A program made the position numbers and the translations under genes. The notes under the pieces are model-generated. The model was given only the letters and a program-made list of their open reading frames with translations, searched no databases and was not told the DNA's origin. Shown piece after piece: positions 11,735 to 23,537 of a stretch of DNA of 64,000 nt (the first letter of the stretch is position 1; each line of letters opens with the position of its first letter). Source of the stretch: Nymphaea colorata (taxonomy: Eukaryota; Streptophyta; Magnoliopsida; Nymphaeales; Nymphaeaceae); the NCBI RefSeq assembly GCF_008831285.2, contig NC_045144.1:13877858-13941857 (forward strand). Reading direction: 5' to 3'.

Positions 11735-12758
11735 AAAAGAAAACAGCATAGCAATTTAAGAATAACTGTTCAATTTTTTAAATAAATTTGCTAAAATATA
11801 CTAACGAAAACTTAAACGATATTCATAAATGATATTTTAACGTCAACTTCCAACAACTTCAAATCTCACACACAACTTCATTTTTTTTCTCTCTTTTCAC
11901 ATATTGCACTAAGAAAAGAGCACAATAGCGTAAAAATTCACCCAAAAATGGAGATTGTGAAAAGCTCTATGTCAAAAATACATATTTTTTTTAAGTTGGT
12001 GTAAAAGGTCCTTTTAAAAATAATTTTAACGTTTTTTTTTCATAAAGCATGTATTTGCAAATTTATTTATAACCTTAAGCAATTTTTAAAAATTTTCCAA
12101 CATAAAGGGCATAGTTGGAAGTACATCATCCGTTGATCAATTTTATTTGTGAATCTATGACATGAGTTGGAAATTTGTTAGGTTGAAGAGAAATGTTGCC
12201 ATTTTCACATAGTTACATAAAAGGACGAATATACGGGACACTTCTCCCTCACTTGCCTTTTATGACCAAAAGCCTTTGTGACCAAAAGCCTGTTCAAAAA
12301 GGACAAAAGAAAAGAGCATAGCAATTTAAGAATAACTGTTCAATTTTTTAAATATTTGCACATAAATGCCTAGTACTGAACAATTCAAAAACGAAAACTT
12401 CTTTAATTAAATTTGCTAAAATATACTAATGAAAACTATTTTACTCTTAATAAAAAAAACTTAAACGATATTCATAAATGATATTTTAAAGTCAACTTCC
12501 AACAACTTCAAATCTCACACACAACTTCCTTTTTTTTCTCTCTTTACACATATTGTACTAAGAAAAGAGCACAATAGCGTAAAAATTCACCCAAAAAATG
12601 GAGATTGTGTAAAGCTCTATGTCAAAAATACATATTTTTTTTAAGTTGGTGTAAAAGGTGTAATTTTAACGTTTTTTTTTATAAAGCATGTATTTGCAAA
12701 TTTATTTATAACCTTAACCAATTTTTTAAAATTTTCCAACATAAAGCAAAGTTGGAAG

Positions 12759-13869
12759 CAATGTTGTAAGAAGCGTACCCTTCACAACAAAAAAATACGA
12801 CTCAAAACGTTTTTAATAAAAAACGCCTTCAGACACAGCTGTGAGGCGCAGGCATCCCTGAATCGTGCGCCTCATTTGGTGAAGCGTACGCCTCAATCGC
12901 TGGCACGCTCCGTGTTTGAGGCGCACGCCTCAAGGAAAAGGTATTCCGAGTTCTCCCTGCCTGGCCCTGCGTTGCCGACTTCTCCCTGCCTGGCCTACCT
13001 TGCGATAGAAAGCAGCTCTCCATCCACGGTGACTGATCCGTCTATCTCTGACTCCCCACCGGTGGGATCTTCTGTTCAATCATTCCTACCGTGATGCGCT
13101 AGCGTCGCAAACACCAGAGCACAATCAGCCCCTCCTGGCCGACTCTGAGGATATTGGTCGGGCAACGTTGCCCGGAACTCCAACGGCCTCCAGTCGGAAT
13201 TTGAGGGTTCCCACCCCCTTTCCAATGGCAAATCAATCCCCTTTCCAATGGAAAATCAATCCCAAACGATTGTGAGTCCATCCGCAACCACCTCTTTCCG
13301 AAAGAAGAACCAGAGTTGAATCTGTTCTAACTGAGAGTTATGTTCATCATTTCTGGTGGAGCCTGAGTGAATCCGTCGCCCTATCCGAGTGACTCTGACG
13401 ACAAATAGTGTTGAGATCCATCCGTGAAGGTAGCAGATGCAAACCCGAGTAAAACGAGGGCTCAAACACTACAATCCGACCAGAAACTATGGTGAAATCA
13501 GTTCTTGAAGTTCGCCAGAGTATTTCCTGAATTTTTCTAGTTTGGGAGCCAAATTCGGGCCATCTGATTGATGAATCCGACAGAATATTTCGTCAGGTTC
13601 TTCAATCTCCGAGAATCGGCATCGTGTCCCGTCCGGATTCACGCGTCCCATTCATATTGTGTATTTATTTAGATTTACAAATTATTGTGATTTGCATGTT
13701 GTATATGGATTTTTATTGATATGTTTAATATTATAATTATTTTTTTCAATTTTGTTGTTATTTTTATAAATATTATATTATTCACTTACGCTTCAATTAA
13801 CGTCTTGCCTCGTCTCGCTTCGTGAGAGGCTCAATGCTTCGCCTCACTTTTTCGCCTTTTATAACATTG
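12759..13869. mobile_element. Non-autonomous hAT-type DNA transposon, 1111 bp, with GC-rich cargo
   Basis: The ends are imperfect terminal inverted repeats: CAATGTTGTAAGAAGCG on the left, and CAATGTTATAAAAGGCG on the complement of the right end. The element is bounded by a perfect 8-bp direct duplication, GTTGGAAG, at 12751-12758 and 13870-13877. Eight-bp duplications are typical of the hAT superfamily. Unit 1 of the surrounding tandem repeat (about 12112-12130) and unit 3 carry the same site without the insertion. Subterminal GCCTCA/TGAGGC words cluster at 12840-12930 and 13800-13850, as expected for transposase-binding repeats. The interior (12840-13650) is much more GC-rich than its surroundings and encodes no recognisable transposase. 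It may be captured host sequence. Confidence 0.87.
13213..13262 (+). repeat. Short tandem duplication inside the hAT cargo
   Basis: CCCTTTCCAATGG followed by AAATCAATCCC occurs twice in succession with one substitution, a ~25-bp duplication within the GC-rich interior. Confidence 0.7.
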
Positions 13870-14540
13870 GTTGGAAGTACATCATCCGTTGATCAATTTT
13901 ATGTGTGAATCAATGACAAGAGTGGAAATTTGTTAAGTTGAAGAGAAATATTGCCCTTTTCGCATATGATCGTTACATAAAAAGGACGAATAAACACGAC
14001 ACTTCTCCTTCACTTCTCCTTCACTTGCCTTTGATGACCAAAAGCCTCTTAAAAAAGGACAAAAGAAAAGAGCATAGCAATTTAAGAATAAATGTTCAAT
14101 TTTTAAAATATTTGCACATAAATGCGAGAAACTTGAATTTATATAGCAATTCAAAAACGAAAACTTCTTTAATTAAATTTGCTAAAATATACTAACGAAA
14201 ACTATTTTACCCTCAATAAAAAAAACTTAAACGATATTCATAAATGATATTTTAAAGTCAACTTCCAACAACTTCAAATCTCACACACAACTTCCTTTTT
14301 TTTTCTCCCTTCACACATATTGCACTAAGAAAAGAGCACAATTTCACTCAAAAAATGGAGATTGTGAAAAGCTCTATGCCAAAAATACATATTTTTTTTT
14401 AAGTTGGTGTATAAGGTCCTTTTAAATATAATTTTAACGTTTTTTTTTCATAAAGCATATATTTGCAAATCTATTTATAACCTTAAGCAATTTTTAAAAA
14501 ATTTTCAACATAAAGGACATGGTTGAAAGTACAATCAGGT

Positions 14541-16727
14541 AAGCCTGTTCAAAAAGGGCCTGAAGAAAAGCAAGCCTCAAGTTACGACCAAAAAATGATT
14601 TAATAATCGAAAAGCTCGTGAAAAAGCGTTGTCCAATCCTGTCACATCATGTAATGAGCGATCGACTGAGAGGCTTGGTCAAAGCAATCCTGTTCATACT
14701 TCATGATCACATAACCACCATCATGTAATGTCAGTTGGTCTTCAAACTTACATCAATAAGTGAGGAATTTAGTTTCTAAATAACTCCGCGATCTTAATTT
14801 GTTGAAATATGAAGGGGCAGTTTCTAAACAACTGCCCCGAAATTTTTATACTTTCAAAATTGCAGCAGGTCCCCTTTTTACAATTTTGAATTTTTATAAG
14901 TCTGAGGGATGCCATGGCCCATTTGGGCGCCTTGCCTCCACCCTTGGGTTAGATGTTTATGACGGTGTTGGAGTTGGGTCAATGTTGCCTTTTCTATACT
15001 GAGCCGAGATACATCATTCCTTAGGTATGTTATATCCAATTTGAATCCGATATCTTATTGAACCGTTTTGAAAATATCAATAACGAGAAAAAAAATGAAT
15101 ATCCAATTAAGAAATTGGCATCTAATTGGATTAAGATATACATAAATATTCCATTTGATTTGGATACGGCTATGGATTTAGATCCGAACCAGATTTATTT
15201 TAAGCAGATGTTCTCTATATAATGTTCTTACATTTTGAAAATTGATCAAATTTGGCTTAAAATTCATATTCGGATATGAATATAAAATCAGATTAGGAAT
15301 GGATTCAGATTGTAAAATTGGATATTGGATTTAGATATGACTTTTCTCGTATTCGAATCTAAATATGTGAATATCCGAAAAGGTGAATACCATTAAGGGT
15401 ATATCCGATTCGAATTCGATCTATGAACATCGCTACAAAGTGCTTAGGTGGTACAAAACATCCATAATCTGTCATAATCGGGGATGGTGAACGTATGCAG
15501 ATCTGGATCAGTACAAGCTCAAATCAAATCCCATTCTTCCTAGCAGAAAGATGTAACGTGGTCAACCTGCTTTACCAGGCAAGACTAAACGGATCCAGTT
15601 TAGGTAGGTAATTAGGTTGGAGAAAATTTATTATAAAACGGTGTTTCACTTGTCAACTTAACATTCCAAAATGTTGCACGTGGCTGTACGTAACTTTCCA
15701 AAATGTTTTACTATATCCGTTTCGATTATTTATATATCCGATTGAAATTCAGATTTCAATTTGGACAAAGAAAATTCCGTACCGTCTATTCGAAGCCGAA
15801 ATCTGAATTCATAATTTCAATACGATCCAAGTCCAACTTTGAGGTTAACATTCTAGTCTGTCCTATTTTGAAATCAAATTCAAACAGCATTATTAGTATA
15901 AAATATTAATTGAAAACTACATCTGATCCACTTCTGAATCCGAATCTGGCAGTATTTACTTATGAATCTGACTCAATGTTATTTTTTATATCTGAATCAA
16001 ATTTTTCATCGGGTATTAAATTCTTTTTCATATTGCTTTTTTTTTTTTTAATACAGTTCGGTAGGATACCAGGTCTATATCGAATCTATTGACATTCCTA
16101 ATCAAATTCAGATCAGCATTTAAAATTGGATCTACTTAGTATCCAGATCAGGAGTTGACCACTTTCTTTGTTCAGTTTCTATTGTGTCCAGCAATTTTTG
16201 TGTTTATTCGTATTCAACTGCGGACAATTTGGTCGATTCAAATCCGCGTCCCGGTTCTGGTCCCTATACCATTTAGGGTGCACATCCAGATCACGAAGAC
16301 GGGTCAAAGTCCGTTCTCTGACTGCAGCTAATGTTGTTTCTTCGGAAGCTTAAGTAATGTCCAAGCAGGTATGAACGCTTAAGAAACCAAAAGTTAGAAG
16401 GAAAAGTTTTCCAAAGAGTTGAAAGTCAAGAGAGCGCTTTCAAGAGATCATGAAAAAAAAAAAAGAGAGATAGAAAAGCTTGTCCTCCTCCGTTCAATAC
16501 AGAAGAAAATTTGTTCTGATCTGCATAGTAATTTTTGCCACTGTTGTGTAGAATGCTACCTGCCATATACTATTCTATGTTAGTCTTTTTTTTTTTTTTA
16601 CAACATTTGCAATGCATGGGCTGGTTGGGGTTGGATTCCTGTTGTACTACTCTCTTGGACTTTCATGGAACTTTAATTTAATGGGTGTCTCATACCCCAC
16701 TAAGGTTCGGGATGCAACTTAGGACTA
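14541..16727. other. Intergenic DNA rich in GATATCC / ATTCGGAT words
   Basis: No gene. From about 15020 to 15435, and again from 15705 to 16135, words such as ATATCCGATTCGAATTCG and their complements recur, a texture common in decayed plant repeats. No boundaries or target duplications could be fixed. Poly-T at 16039-16051 and 16586-16600. Short open frames here lack domains. Confidence 0.4.
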
Positions 16728-17075
16728 AGGCTGGCTGTTGGGTCGGGTACCCAATAGGTACCTGGTACCTAGCCCGACTCGGGCCAGAAAAGGGCACTTG
16801 GCCGACATGATCAGTTATCGGGCTGCGTCGAGTGGGCCTAGTAAGCCCGGTTCTGTTCGATAATATTTTTTCAATATATATTTTATTGATTTTTATATAT
16901 AATTATAATATTTTATTACAATTAATTATATTCATATATTATTTTATATTAAAAAAATATATTTTTTAATTTAATCAAGTCAGGCCGAGCTCTATCCCAA
17001 GTTTCATGTGTCGGGCCGAGCCCTTGAGTGTTGGGCCGATCTGATGCCCAGGCTTATTCAAGACCTGGCTAGAAA
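16728..17075. mobile_element. MITE-like element with GGGCC-rich ends and AT-rich centre
   Basis: The ends are rich in GGGCCGAG/CTCGGCCC words (16735-16860 and 16980-17060) and partly complementary. The centre is a ~110-bp AT-only core (16862-16975). The same architecture occurs at 22375-22657. No target duplication could be confirmed, so limits are approximate. Confidence 0.5.
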
Positions 17076-18811
17076 GATGAGAAATGAGATAGGTTTTTAA
17101 CCTCTTGCTCATCCCCTGACAGTTTTTGCAAAGCAGTCCCTAAAATTAACAGCTCTCACTTGTCACGTATTTTTCTGAAGGGTACTGAACAATTGCATAA
17201 ATTCATTGCTTAAAATTGTGTTTATTTGCGAATCTGATACCGAGATGATATCTCCATGCACGTTCAACATCATAATAAACTTTATTTCTCACAAAAATAA
17301 TTTGAGATAAAGAATTTTGCAATACTTTAGCTGAAACCTGCTTTTATATGTTGATTTTTAAGTTTTATAACATTGATATCTAATCATTCCGTTTTGCAAT
17401 TATAAACATTAATGAAATATGAGTGCCAATTCGGTTGTACATATAATAAGGGTCAACATTTTTTTTATAATAAATAGACTCGTTTCTTTTGTATTGTTTG
17501 ATCATGAGAATATTATCTTTAATTTATCGTGAAGCGTCCCAGGAGGGGGAAAAAATTCATTCTATTTGAGGGGCTCGGCTTTGTGCCCTTGTGGTATTAT
17601 ATGCTATTAGAAATCTCACCGCCCAAGGGAAGGCAGAAGCCGTTAATATATGCTGTCACTACCATTATTTCAATAAAAAAGGGGAAAAGAACAGTAACAA
17701 AGAAAAACAAGGAAGCTCAAATCTCATTGCTCTCATGACCCATACTAAAACAAATGAATATTCATTTATTTATAGATCGGACATATATATCTCAACAAAT
17801 AAGTTAAAGAAAATGAATATATTTATCTAAATTGGCTATTCATTCAGGATTTCATGAGCTAAACAAATTAACACAATATAAGAGAAAATTTCCAAATAAA
17901 AGAAATGGTTTCATTTTAATTTGACATTTAAATACAATCTATAAATTCAAAAGAGAAATATTTAAATTCAAGTGGATGCCATGGAGTCTGAGAAAAACTA
18001 ACATCCACCCTATATCACGTTCAAGATTTTCCTTCAAAAAGTGTGCTATCTTAAATAAAGTTTTATTTTATTATTTTAACATTTCCAGAAAACAACACAA
18101 ATGACATTTTAAAAGAGAAAGTCATTCGAAAAAATACACCAGGGAGGAAGTACTTTTAGGTGAGCGAGAGACGAATTCCACCAACCACCACCCGAACGAA
18201 GGCCGAAAAGAAAAGGCAAATCTCATTCACCAGCAAGTTGGCCGAAACTTCAAACGGACGTGCTAAGAAGAAGAAGGAAAGAAAGAGAAAGTTGGATACA
18301 GTGTCTGAAGTTCTCTTGGCCTATCAAAATCAAGTGGTCAAATGACTGCACAATGGATTGTTTTCTATCGATCGGCTGGGAGTTCGCACCTAATCATCAT
18401 TGAAGACCCACTGACCATGCTTAGTATGTTGATTTTTAGGTTTCACACATGTAGCTTACTTGGAATGCTTTGAACATTTTTTGCACTCTTACCTTATGCA
18501 AAACTACTTTGACAATGGTTCCTATTCAAAAAACACACACATGCACGCATATGTGTAAGTGTGGTCCAAAGTTGCCTTTGGATTTTATTCAACTTGTATA
18601 TGCATTCAAGATGGCCAAAAAGCTACTAGTTATTTATTAACTAAAATTCGTTCTCACCTCTTTTAATTTTTTGTGCTTGGAAATTTAGCTCATTCTAAGC
18701 CATTTGGTAGCATTCAGTGGCCCCGAAGGTCTTTTTCATGGAAAAAAAAAATCCTTGCAAAAGAATGGTAGAAAAGTGTACAACAATGTAAAATTAGACT
18801 TTGTGGTTAGA
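17076..18811. other. Intergenic AT-rich DNA; no supported gene
   Basis: A lysine-rich open stretch follows a possible splice acceptor (TTTTAG) at 18157-18345 and reads 61 codons to a TGA. It starts at GTG and has no recognisable domain or partner exon, so it is not called as a gene. The rest shows nothing. Confidence 0.4.
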
Positions 18812-19004
18812 GGCAGGGGCGGAGCCAAAAATTTTTCATGATATGAGCCCAATTAAAGTTTTTAAATTTTGACTAGGGCTGAAGTATTATTTTTCCAAAT
18901 TTTGATATAAAACAAGTAAACTTTTTTAAAGTTTACATGTAATTTTTTTTTTTTTAAATCTGAGGGTGGGGCCAGGGCTCATGCGGGGTCCTACCTTGGG
19001 CCTC
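18812..19004. mobile_element. Short hAT-like MITE, 193 bp
   Basis: It begins GGCAGGGGCGGAGCC and ends CCTTGGGCCTC, and is flanked by the exact 8-bp repeat TGGTTAGA (18804-18811 and 19005-19012). A related copy lies in opposite orientation at about 36091-36285, sharing the AT-rich body and GGGGCGGAGCC-type end. It is non-coding. Confidence 0.62.
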
Positions 19005-19079
19005 TGGTTAGAAGGAAAAGTTTGATAAATATTAAGTATGAAAGCTAATTTCTAGTAGACTGAATCGTGGCTTGGATTT

Positions 19080-21280
19080 AGTGAGAAATGAAAAAAATGT
19101 TTAAAGAGCACATATATGTGTTACTAATGGGAGCGAGAGATGGAGAGAGACGGGCCAATATTATTGATTGACCATTCCAAACTCTTCTAACAGGAAAAGA
19201 AAATTGAGGCAGCATGAGGGAATCCCAGAAGAGCTTCCCAATTGATATATGACCAGCAATGAAGGATAAATGAAGGACTTCCCTACAAGAAGTAATGACA
19301 TTCCTTGCATCCCATATATATGTTCCACGAAAGAGTAAAAAGCCAAGTTCATGATATAACTTCTTGTTGCTGCAATGCAAGGGCCTTAAATGGGATCATG
19401 AAAAATGGCAACATAATTAGCAGGGGTTGTTCAAGACCTCCATGTTAGTTTCATCATGTTTTGCACAATCCATAGATTATATCTACAACCAAAGTTACAA
19501 AGGACTCACCCTCCTGCTATATGGAATTAGCTAGATTTCTAGAGGTTCCATTGCATCTGTACTTTGTTAAGGGCAATTAACCAATCCAAAATATACCTTA
19601 GAGTGGGGAGCCTAGAATCCCACAACAATGACTTTGCAAACCAAGTCAGTAGATGGAGGCTGGAGTATAAAGAGGACACATGAATCTAAAATATGTCAGC
19701 TGGAGGAGATGTTGCGAACTATTGGGCAAAGCCTTGTAAAGGGAAGTGAAAATGGTCAAGCTACTCTATGTGGACATCATCTCATCTGGAGATGAGAGAA
19801 AGCGCACAAGGACTATCATAAGAGGTGAGGGAAATCTGGCATTTGAATCTTATGAAAACGGCCAAGGACTCTTTTCAGTAAAGTAAAGAGTACCAATATT
19901 GGAAAGAGGCAAGGTTTATGAACTTAGCATTTGGCATGCCTATCAAACAACCCAAAGGATGTAAGTAAGGTGACAAGAAGCGATGAGACAAAGTGTTCTT
20001 TTGTTTGTGGTGGAATCTCTATTCTATATGAATGTATTAGAAGCCTACTGATTTTATGATCAATGGGGGCCATAAGTAGTAGACAAACATAACAAGGAAA
20101 CACAGAGAACACATAGTTGATCGTGGTAACCTAATAGAGAAGAGAAGATATTCGGTTTGCTAATTAAATTGAAGTTTTTATTGGAGAGTACTAGCGCTTA
20201 TCTACTGCTATGAAGGCAAGATGTTTGAAGAGACAGACCAGGATTTGTAATATGAAGCCATAATAAATGTCATGCAGCCAATGCTGAGGACATTATCACA
20301 ACTTTTTGATTCATTGATGGTGGGAACTCAGAACAACAAGAAAGGCTTGAGGATCAGAAGAATGGGTTGCCATTTGGTCTACAAATGCTTCATGAAGGAT
20401 AATGAGCCCATTGTTGACATATTAAGATATCCATAAGATATGTTCATTTTGAGGTGAAGACCAATTGCCTACTGGAGATGAGAAGGGTTCTTCTTTGAGC
20501 CTGGGAGATATAACTTTCGGAAAGATCTGCCTTAGAGCACTCACAATGGAGATCATGAGGTGAAATGTTAGAAAAGGTCCATAGATGCACTTGTTTTCTG
20601 AACAAAGAGTTTAACTTGGTGAAATGTAGAAGAAATCCTAACATTTGTGAAGAGTTCAAAGAACAAGAGCAAGAAACCTTCTTCAAATAGAGACCAAAAC
20701 TATTTGTAGAAATAAACATGATGGCCACTTGAGGAAAGGGCATGGATTGTTTTGACATTTGACATGCTTCGCAAAGCTTGTCTAACATTTTCACACTTGA
20801 ATCACTTTCTATTAATGACTTATTTGATGAAAATAAGGGTGCCCAATGTGCATATGCCATATATTTGATTGGTTTGAAAATAGAGCTGAATCCACTACAA
20901 CAAGTTTACTTTAAGTCATGGTCTTTGAAGGTTTTGATTAGAAAATGTGGACTCCCTTTCCTTCGTCACTTGCTCCAATAATCACCAAGGAATTTAGATT
21001 CTATAACATACAACTATGAGGAAAAGAATACAATATTGATTGTGTTTTGTTAACCAACTTATAGAGATGAAATTATACTTAACCATGGAAACGAAGTAGA
21101 TATTTTATCAAGCTAAAGAACAAGAAAGTACAGCTTTACCAACATGGGATGCATTGACAAATTGCTACCACATAAACATATAGGTTAAACAAAAATTTAA
21201 CTTAATTACATTATTTGAAAGACCCAAAGATGAATAGATATGATGTCAAGCACCATTATCTATGATCCAAAGTTTTGGAA
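19080..21280 (-). pseudogene. Decayed Ty1/copia element fragment (protease to pol end), internally deleted
   Basis: Read on the - strand from the right: LWIIDNGA near 21260 matches the copia protease active site (DSGA, Ser changed to Asn). KYNFISISWLTK near 21080 and CEACQMSKQSMPFP near 20740 match the protease end and gag-pre-integrase zinc region (WHxRLGH...CExCQxGKQxxxPFP). At 19180-19300 NFLFLLEEFGMVN resembles the very C-terminus of copia pol. The 1 kb between them carries no readable integrase or reverse transcriptase, and stops and frameshifts are frequent. A 138-codon open frame at 20444-20860 is part of this relic rather than a gene. No LTRs were identified. Confidence 0.6.
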
Positions 21281-22374
21281 GATGAATACTCACACTAACA
21301 AATTTGATTCGGGAAATGGAAGATAATGAGCTAGGTTTCTTCTCTTTGAGGAGTTGTTTCTATTGGGATTACTCTTAAACAAGTCAAACTCATGTAACTC
21401 GAAGTCAACTCATTTATAACTCAAGTTTTAACTCATGCTGTACCTCAGCTCATTTATTAAAGGAGTCGAGCTTGAGTTGAGCTTAAACAAGCAAGCTCAA
21501 GTTGAGCCCAAGTTGGCTCGACTTGTCGTATTCCCCTAGCGGTGGCTCAGTCATGTGGTAGCGAACCCATCATCTTCTAGACCGGTGGTTGGTCCTATTT
21601 TTCACCTCACCACTTTCTCCTTCCCATGTTATTACAACGCCATTTTTTATTCTATTTCTTGTTCTGTCTCATTCTAGAAGAGGGAGAGAGCGAGAGCGAT
21701 TTATCAGTACTGTTCTTCATTTCAAGTTGGGCATGCAATGAATGTCATTTGGAACGACTATGACGTTTGTACCAAGTGGGTCAAAGAGCTTTAGCTACCA
21801 CTTTAATGTTTGGAAGTATGCTAAAGCAGAATCGATGGGTCCGATCATGGTCCTGCTTGGGTGGTTTTAGGGCCCGTCGACAAGTCAGTTGGAGAGAAGT
21901 GAGGTTGACCTTAGTGGAATTACGTTTTAATTTTGACACAATTGGAATGCCTTATTTGGATTGGCTAGGCTTGATCAATAAAGAATTAATCTCTCTCTTT
22001 CTCTTGATAGAGGGAGTAGTGATGATGGTAACGTTCCTAGCTTAGGAGAGAGATAGATGATGGTAACATGTTTACTAGCTACTTAATGAAGCCAAATTAA
22101 AGATAATTGTGGCCCAAGCTACAATAACAAGAATGGTCGTCAAAGATCGAACATGTTCATTTAAAGAGCCAAGAGATCAAAGATTATTACCAAGCTAATT
22201 AAATGATATGAAACCATATTTTATTTTTTACATACAAAGCTATAAGCAAGACATTTGTTTTTTCAATAGCCTAGCAGAATGGATGCGGCAAGGGCTGGTA
22301 GCAGTCTCTATTTAAAAACTCGAGCATCAACCTTTTATAGTGTAAAACGGGGGATAAATATATATATATGCAAG
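21281..22374. other. Intergenic; contains a CTCGAG/GAGCTT-rich repeat piece at about 21375-21540
   Basis: 21375-21540 is dense in GTCGAGCTTGAGTTGAGCTT-type words, similar in texture to 32275-32660, suggesting a degraded short transposon of the same kind. The remainder up to the MITE at 22375 shows no feature; the open frame 21767-22045 has no domain. Confidence 0.4.
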
Positions 22375-22657
22375 GAAGCCTAGGCCGGTCCGATCAGGCC
22401 TGGGCCCGAGAAAACCACGCAGGCCAGCCTGATGGGGCCCGATTAGTTTTTTTTAAATTTTTTAAAATAATATATATTTTATTATTAAAAATGTATTTTA
22501 TATGAAAAAATTATTTTATTTTTTATTTTTTTAATTTTAAAAAGGTTGAGTTGGGCCCAGAGGCTTGAGTCTAGGTTCAGGTTTTAGGCGTCGGGTTCAT
22601 CCGAGCTTGACTCTTTACCAGGGTCGAGCGGGGCCGGACCAGCTCAATGCCCTGGTC
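22375..22657. mobile_element. MITE with 9-10-bp target duplication, 283 bp
   Basis: TATATGCAAG is present on both sides (22365-22374 and 22658-22667), enclosing a sequence with GGCC-rich ends and an AT-rich core. Ends: GAAGCCTAGGCCGGTCC on the left, and GACCAGGGCATTGAGC on the complement of the right. The terminal inverted repeats are weak. Since the left copy sits in a TA run, the duplication could be 8 (hAT) or 9 (Mutator) bases. It lies about 0.9 kb upstream of the VQ gene. Confidence 0.62.
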
Positions 22658-23401
22658 TATATGCAAGTTCAAATACAAATGGAGATCTAATGATGAGAAA
22701 ATAGGCAAATAGGCCTTGTGCGGTGGACAGGGGATATTGGATAGATTGTTTGCTCACGCAACGAAGAAGAGATCGTTTGGAAAATCTCCTTCTGACCAAG
22801 GAAATCCTAAAAGAATAACGTCGAAAAACTCATATTGACCAGCATCCCCTTTTAAACAACGTCACCCAAATGGTGATTTACGTCACCCAGCAAAGCTCTG
22901 ATCATACTGCCCATGAATTAATTCAAACTAATGTCTGAAAACGAACTAGTATGAAACTTCATTCTGGTCAGAAAAGGACCTTCTTGTATTTTCTCAGCAA
23001 CCTCATCCTTAACCACCGTATGTTATCACCAAGCACCACTTTTCCTGTATATCTTCCAATTTTCACACCATCTGATCGTTCCCATGATCCCATCCACACC
23101 ATCTTCACAATTTCAGCCTTCAAACTCGGCAGCCAGATTGAACAGTCACGGAACAAATAGGGGAGAGAGAGGGGGGCCATGGTGGCCCATGAGCAGAAAG
23201 CGAAAGAAAGAGAAAACCGCGTTAAACTAACGTCCGCCACGCCGTCTAGTGCCAAGCGGCTTTACCGCCCAAAATAACAACACACCAACTGCTTCACCGT
23301 CAAACCCTACAATGCTTACACAACACATCTCCGGCCACCCTCTCCCCTTCTACTCTTCCCCTTCCTCTTGTTTGTCAACGGTCTTTATGTGTGGGCTTGC
23401 C
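22658..23401 (+). promoter_or_regulatory. Upstream region of the VQ gene with candidate stress-response motifs
   Basis: It contains a WRKY-binding W-box, TTGACC, at 22835-22840 and an ACGTCA (TGACGT on the other strand, as-1/TGA type) at 22880-22885. Such motifs suit a defence-induced gene but occur often by chance, so binding is inference only. The stretch 23300-23400 is CT-rich. Confidence 0.3.
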
Positions 23402-23411
23402 TATATTTATA
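23402..23411 (+). promoter_or_regulatory. Probable TATA box of the VQ gene
   Basis: TATATTTATA lies 127 bases before the ATG. Transcription would start around 23433-23443. An ATG at 23426 opens a 42-codon frame that overlaps the main start and ends at 23554. It would be in the transcript only if initiation is further upstream than predicted. Confidence 0.5.
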
Positions 23412-23537
23412 CTCCATACCACCTAATGCCACCACCACCATCTCCACCTCCATTAACAATCCATTTCTTTCTAATCTCTTCCTTTCCACCTCTCTGTGGA
23501 TCTGCAGTTTTTTCTTTAATCTACGAAAATAATCAAC

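Larger units (their letters stand above)
11735..14540 (+). repeat. Tandem repeat of ~570-640 bp, three units; middle unit split by a hAT element
   Basis: Units share AGCATAGCAATTTAAGAATA at about 11745, 12315 and 14071. This is followed by CTTAAACGATATTCATAAAT, AACTTCCAACAACTTCAAAT, GGAGATTGTG.AAAGCTCTAT and TTTGCAAATYTATTTATAACC. Unit 1 is 11735-12310 and lacks ~67 bp present in the others. Unit 2 runs 12311-14065 and is interrupted by the insertion 12759-13869. Unit 3 is 14066-14540 and is truncated. Each unit contains AAAGTTGGAAGTACATCATC or a variant, where the insertion occurred. No coding potential. Origin unknown. Confidence 0.88.

Noticed and set aside
12829-13465. Open frames inside the hAT interior as host genes
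   Set aside because: They overlap on both strands, reflect high GC and lie wholly inside a transposon with defined ends.
18160-18345. 61-codon lysine-rich open frame
   Set aside because: Begins with GTG, has no domain and no partner exon; not enough to call a plant gene.
20444-20860. 138-codon open frame on the - strand as a gene
   Set aside because: CEACQMSKQSMPFP shows it is part of a decayed copia gag-pre-integrase region.
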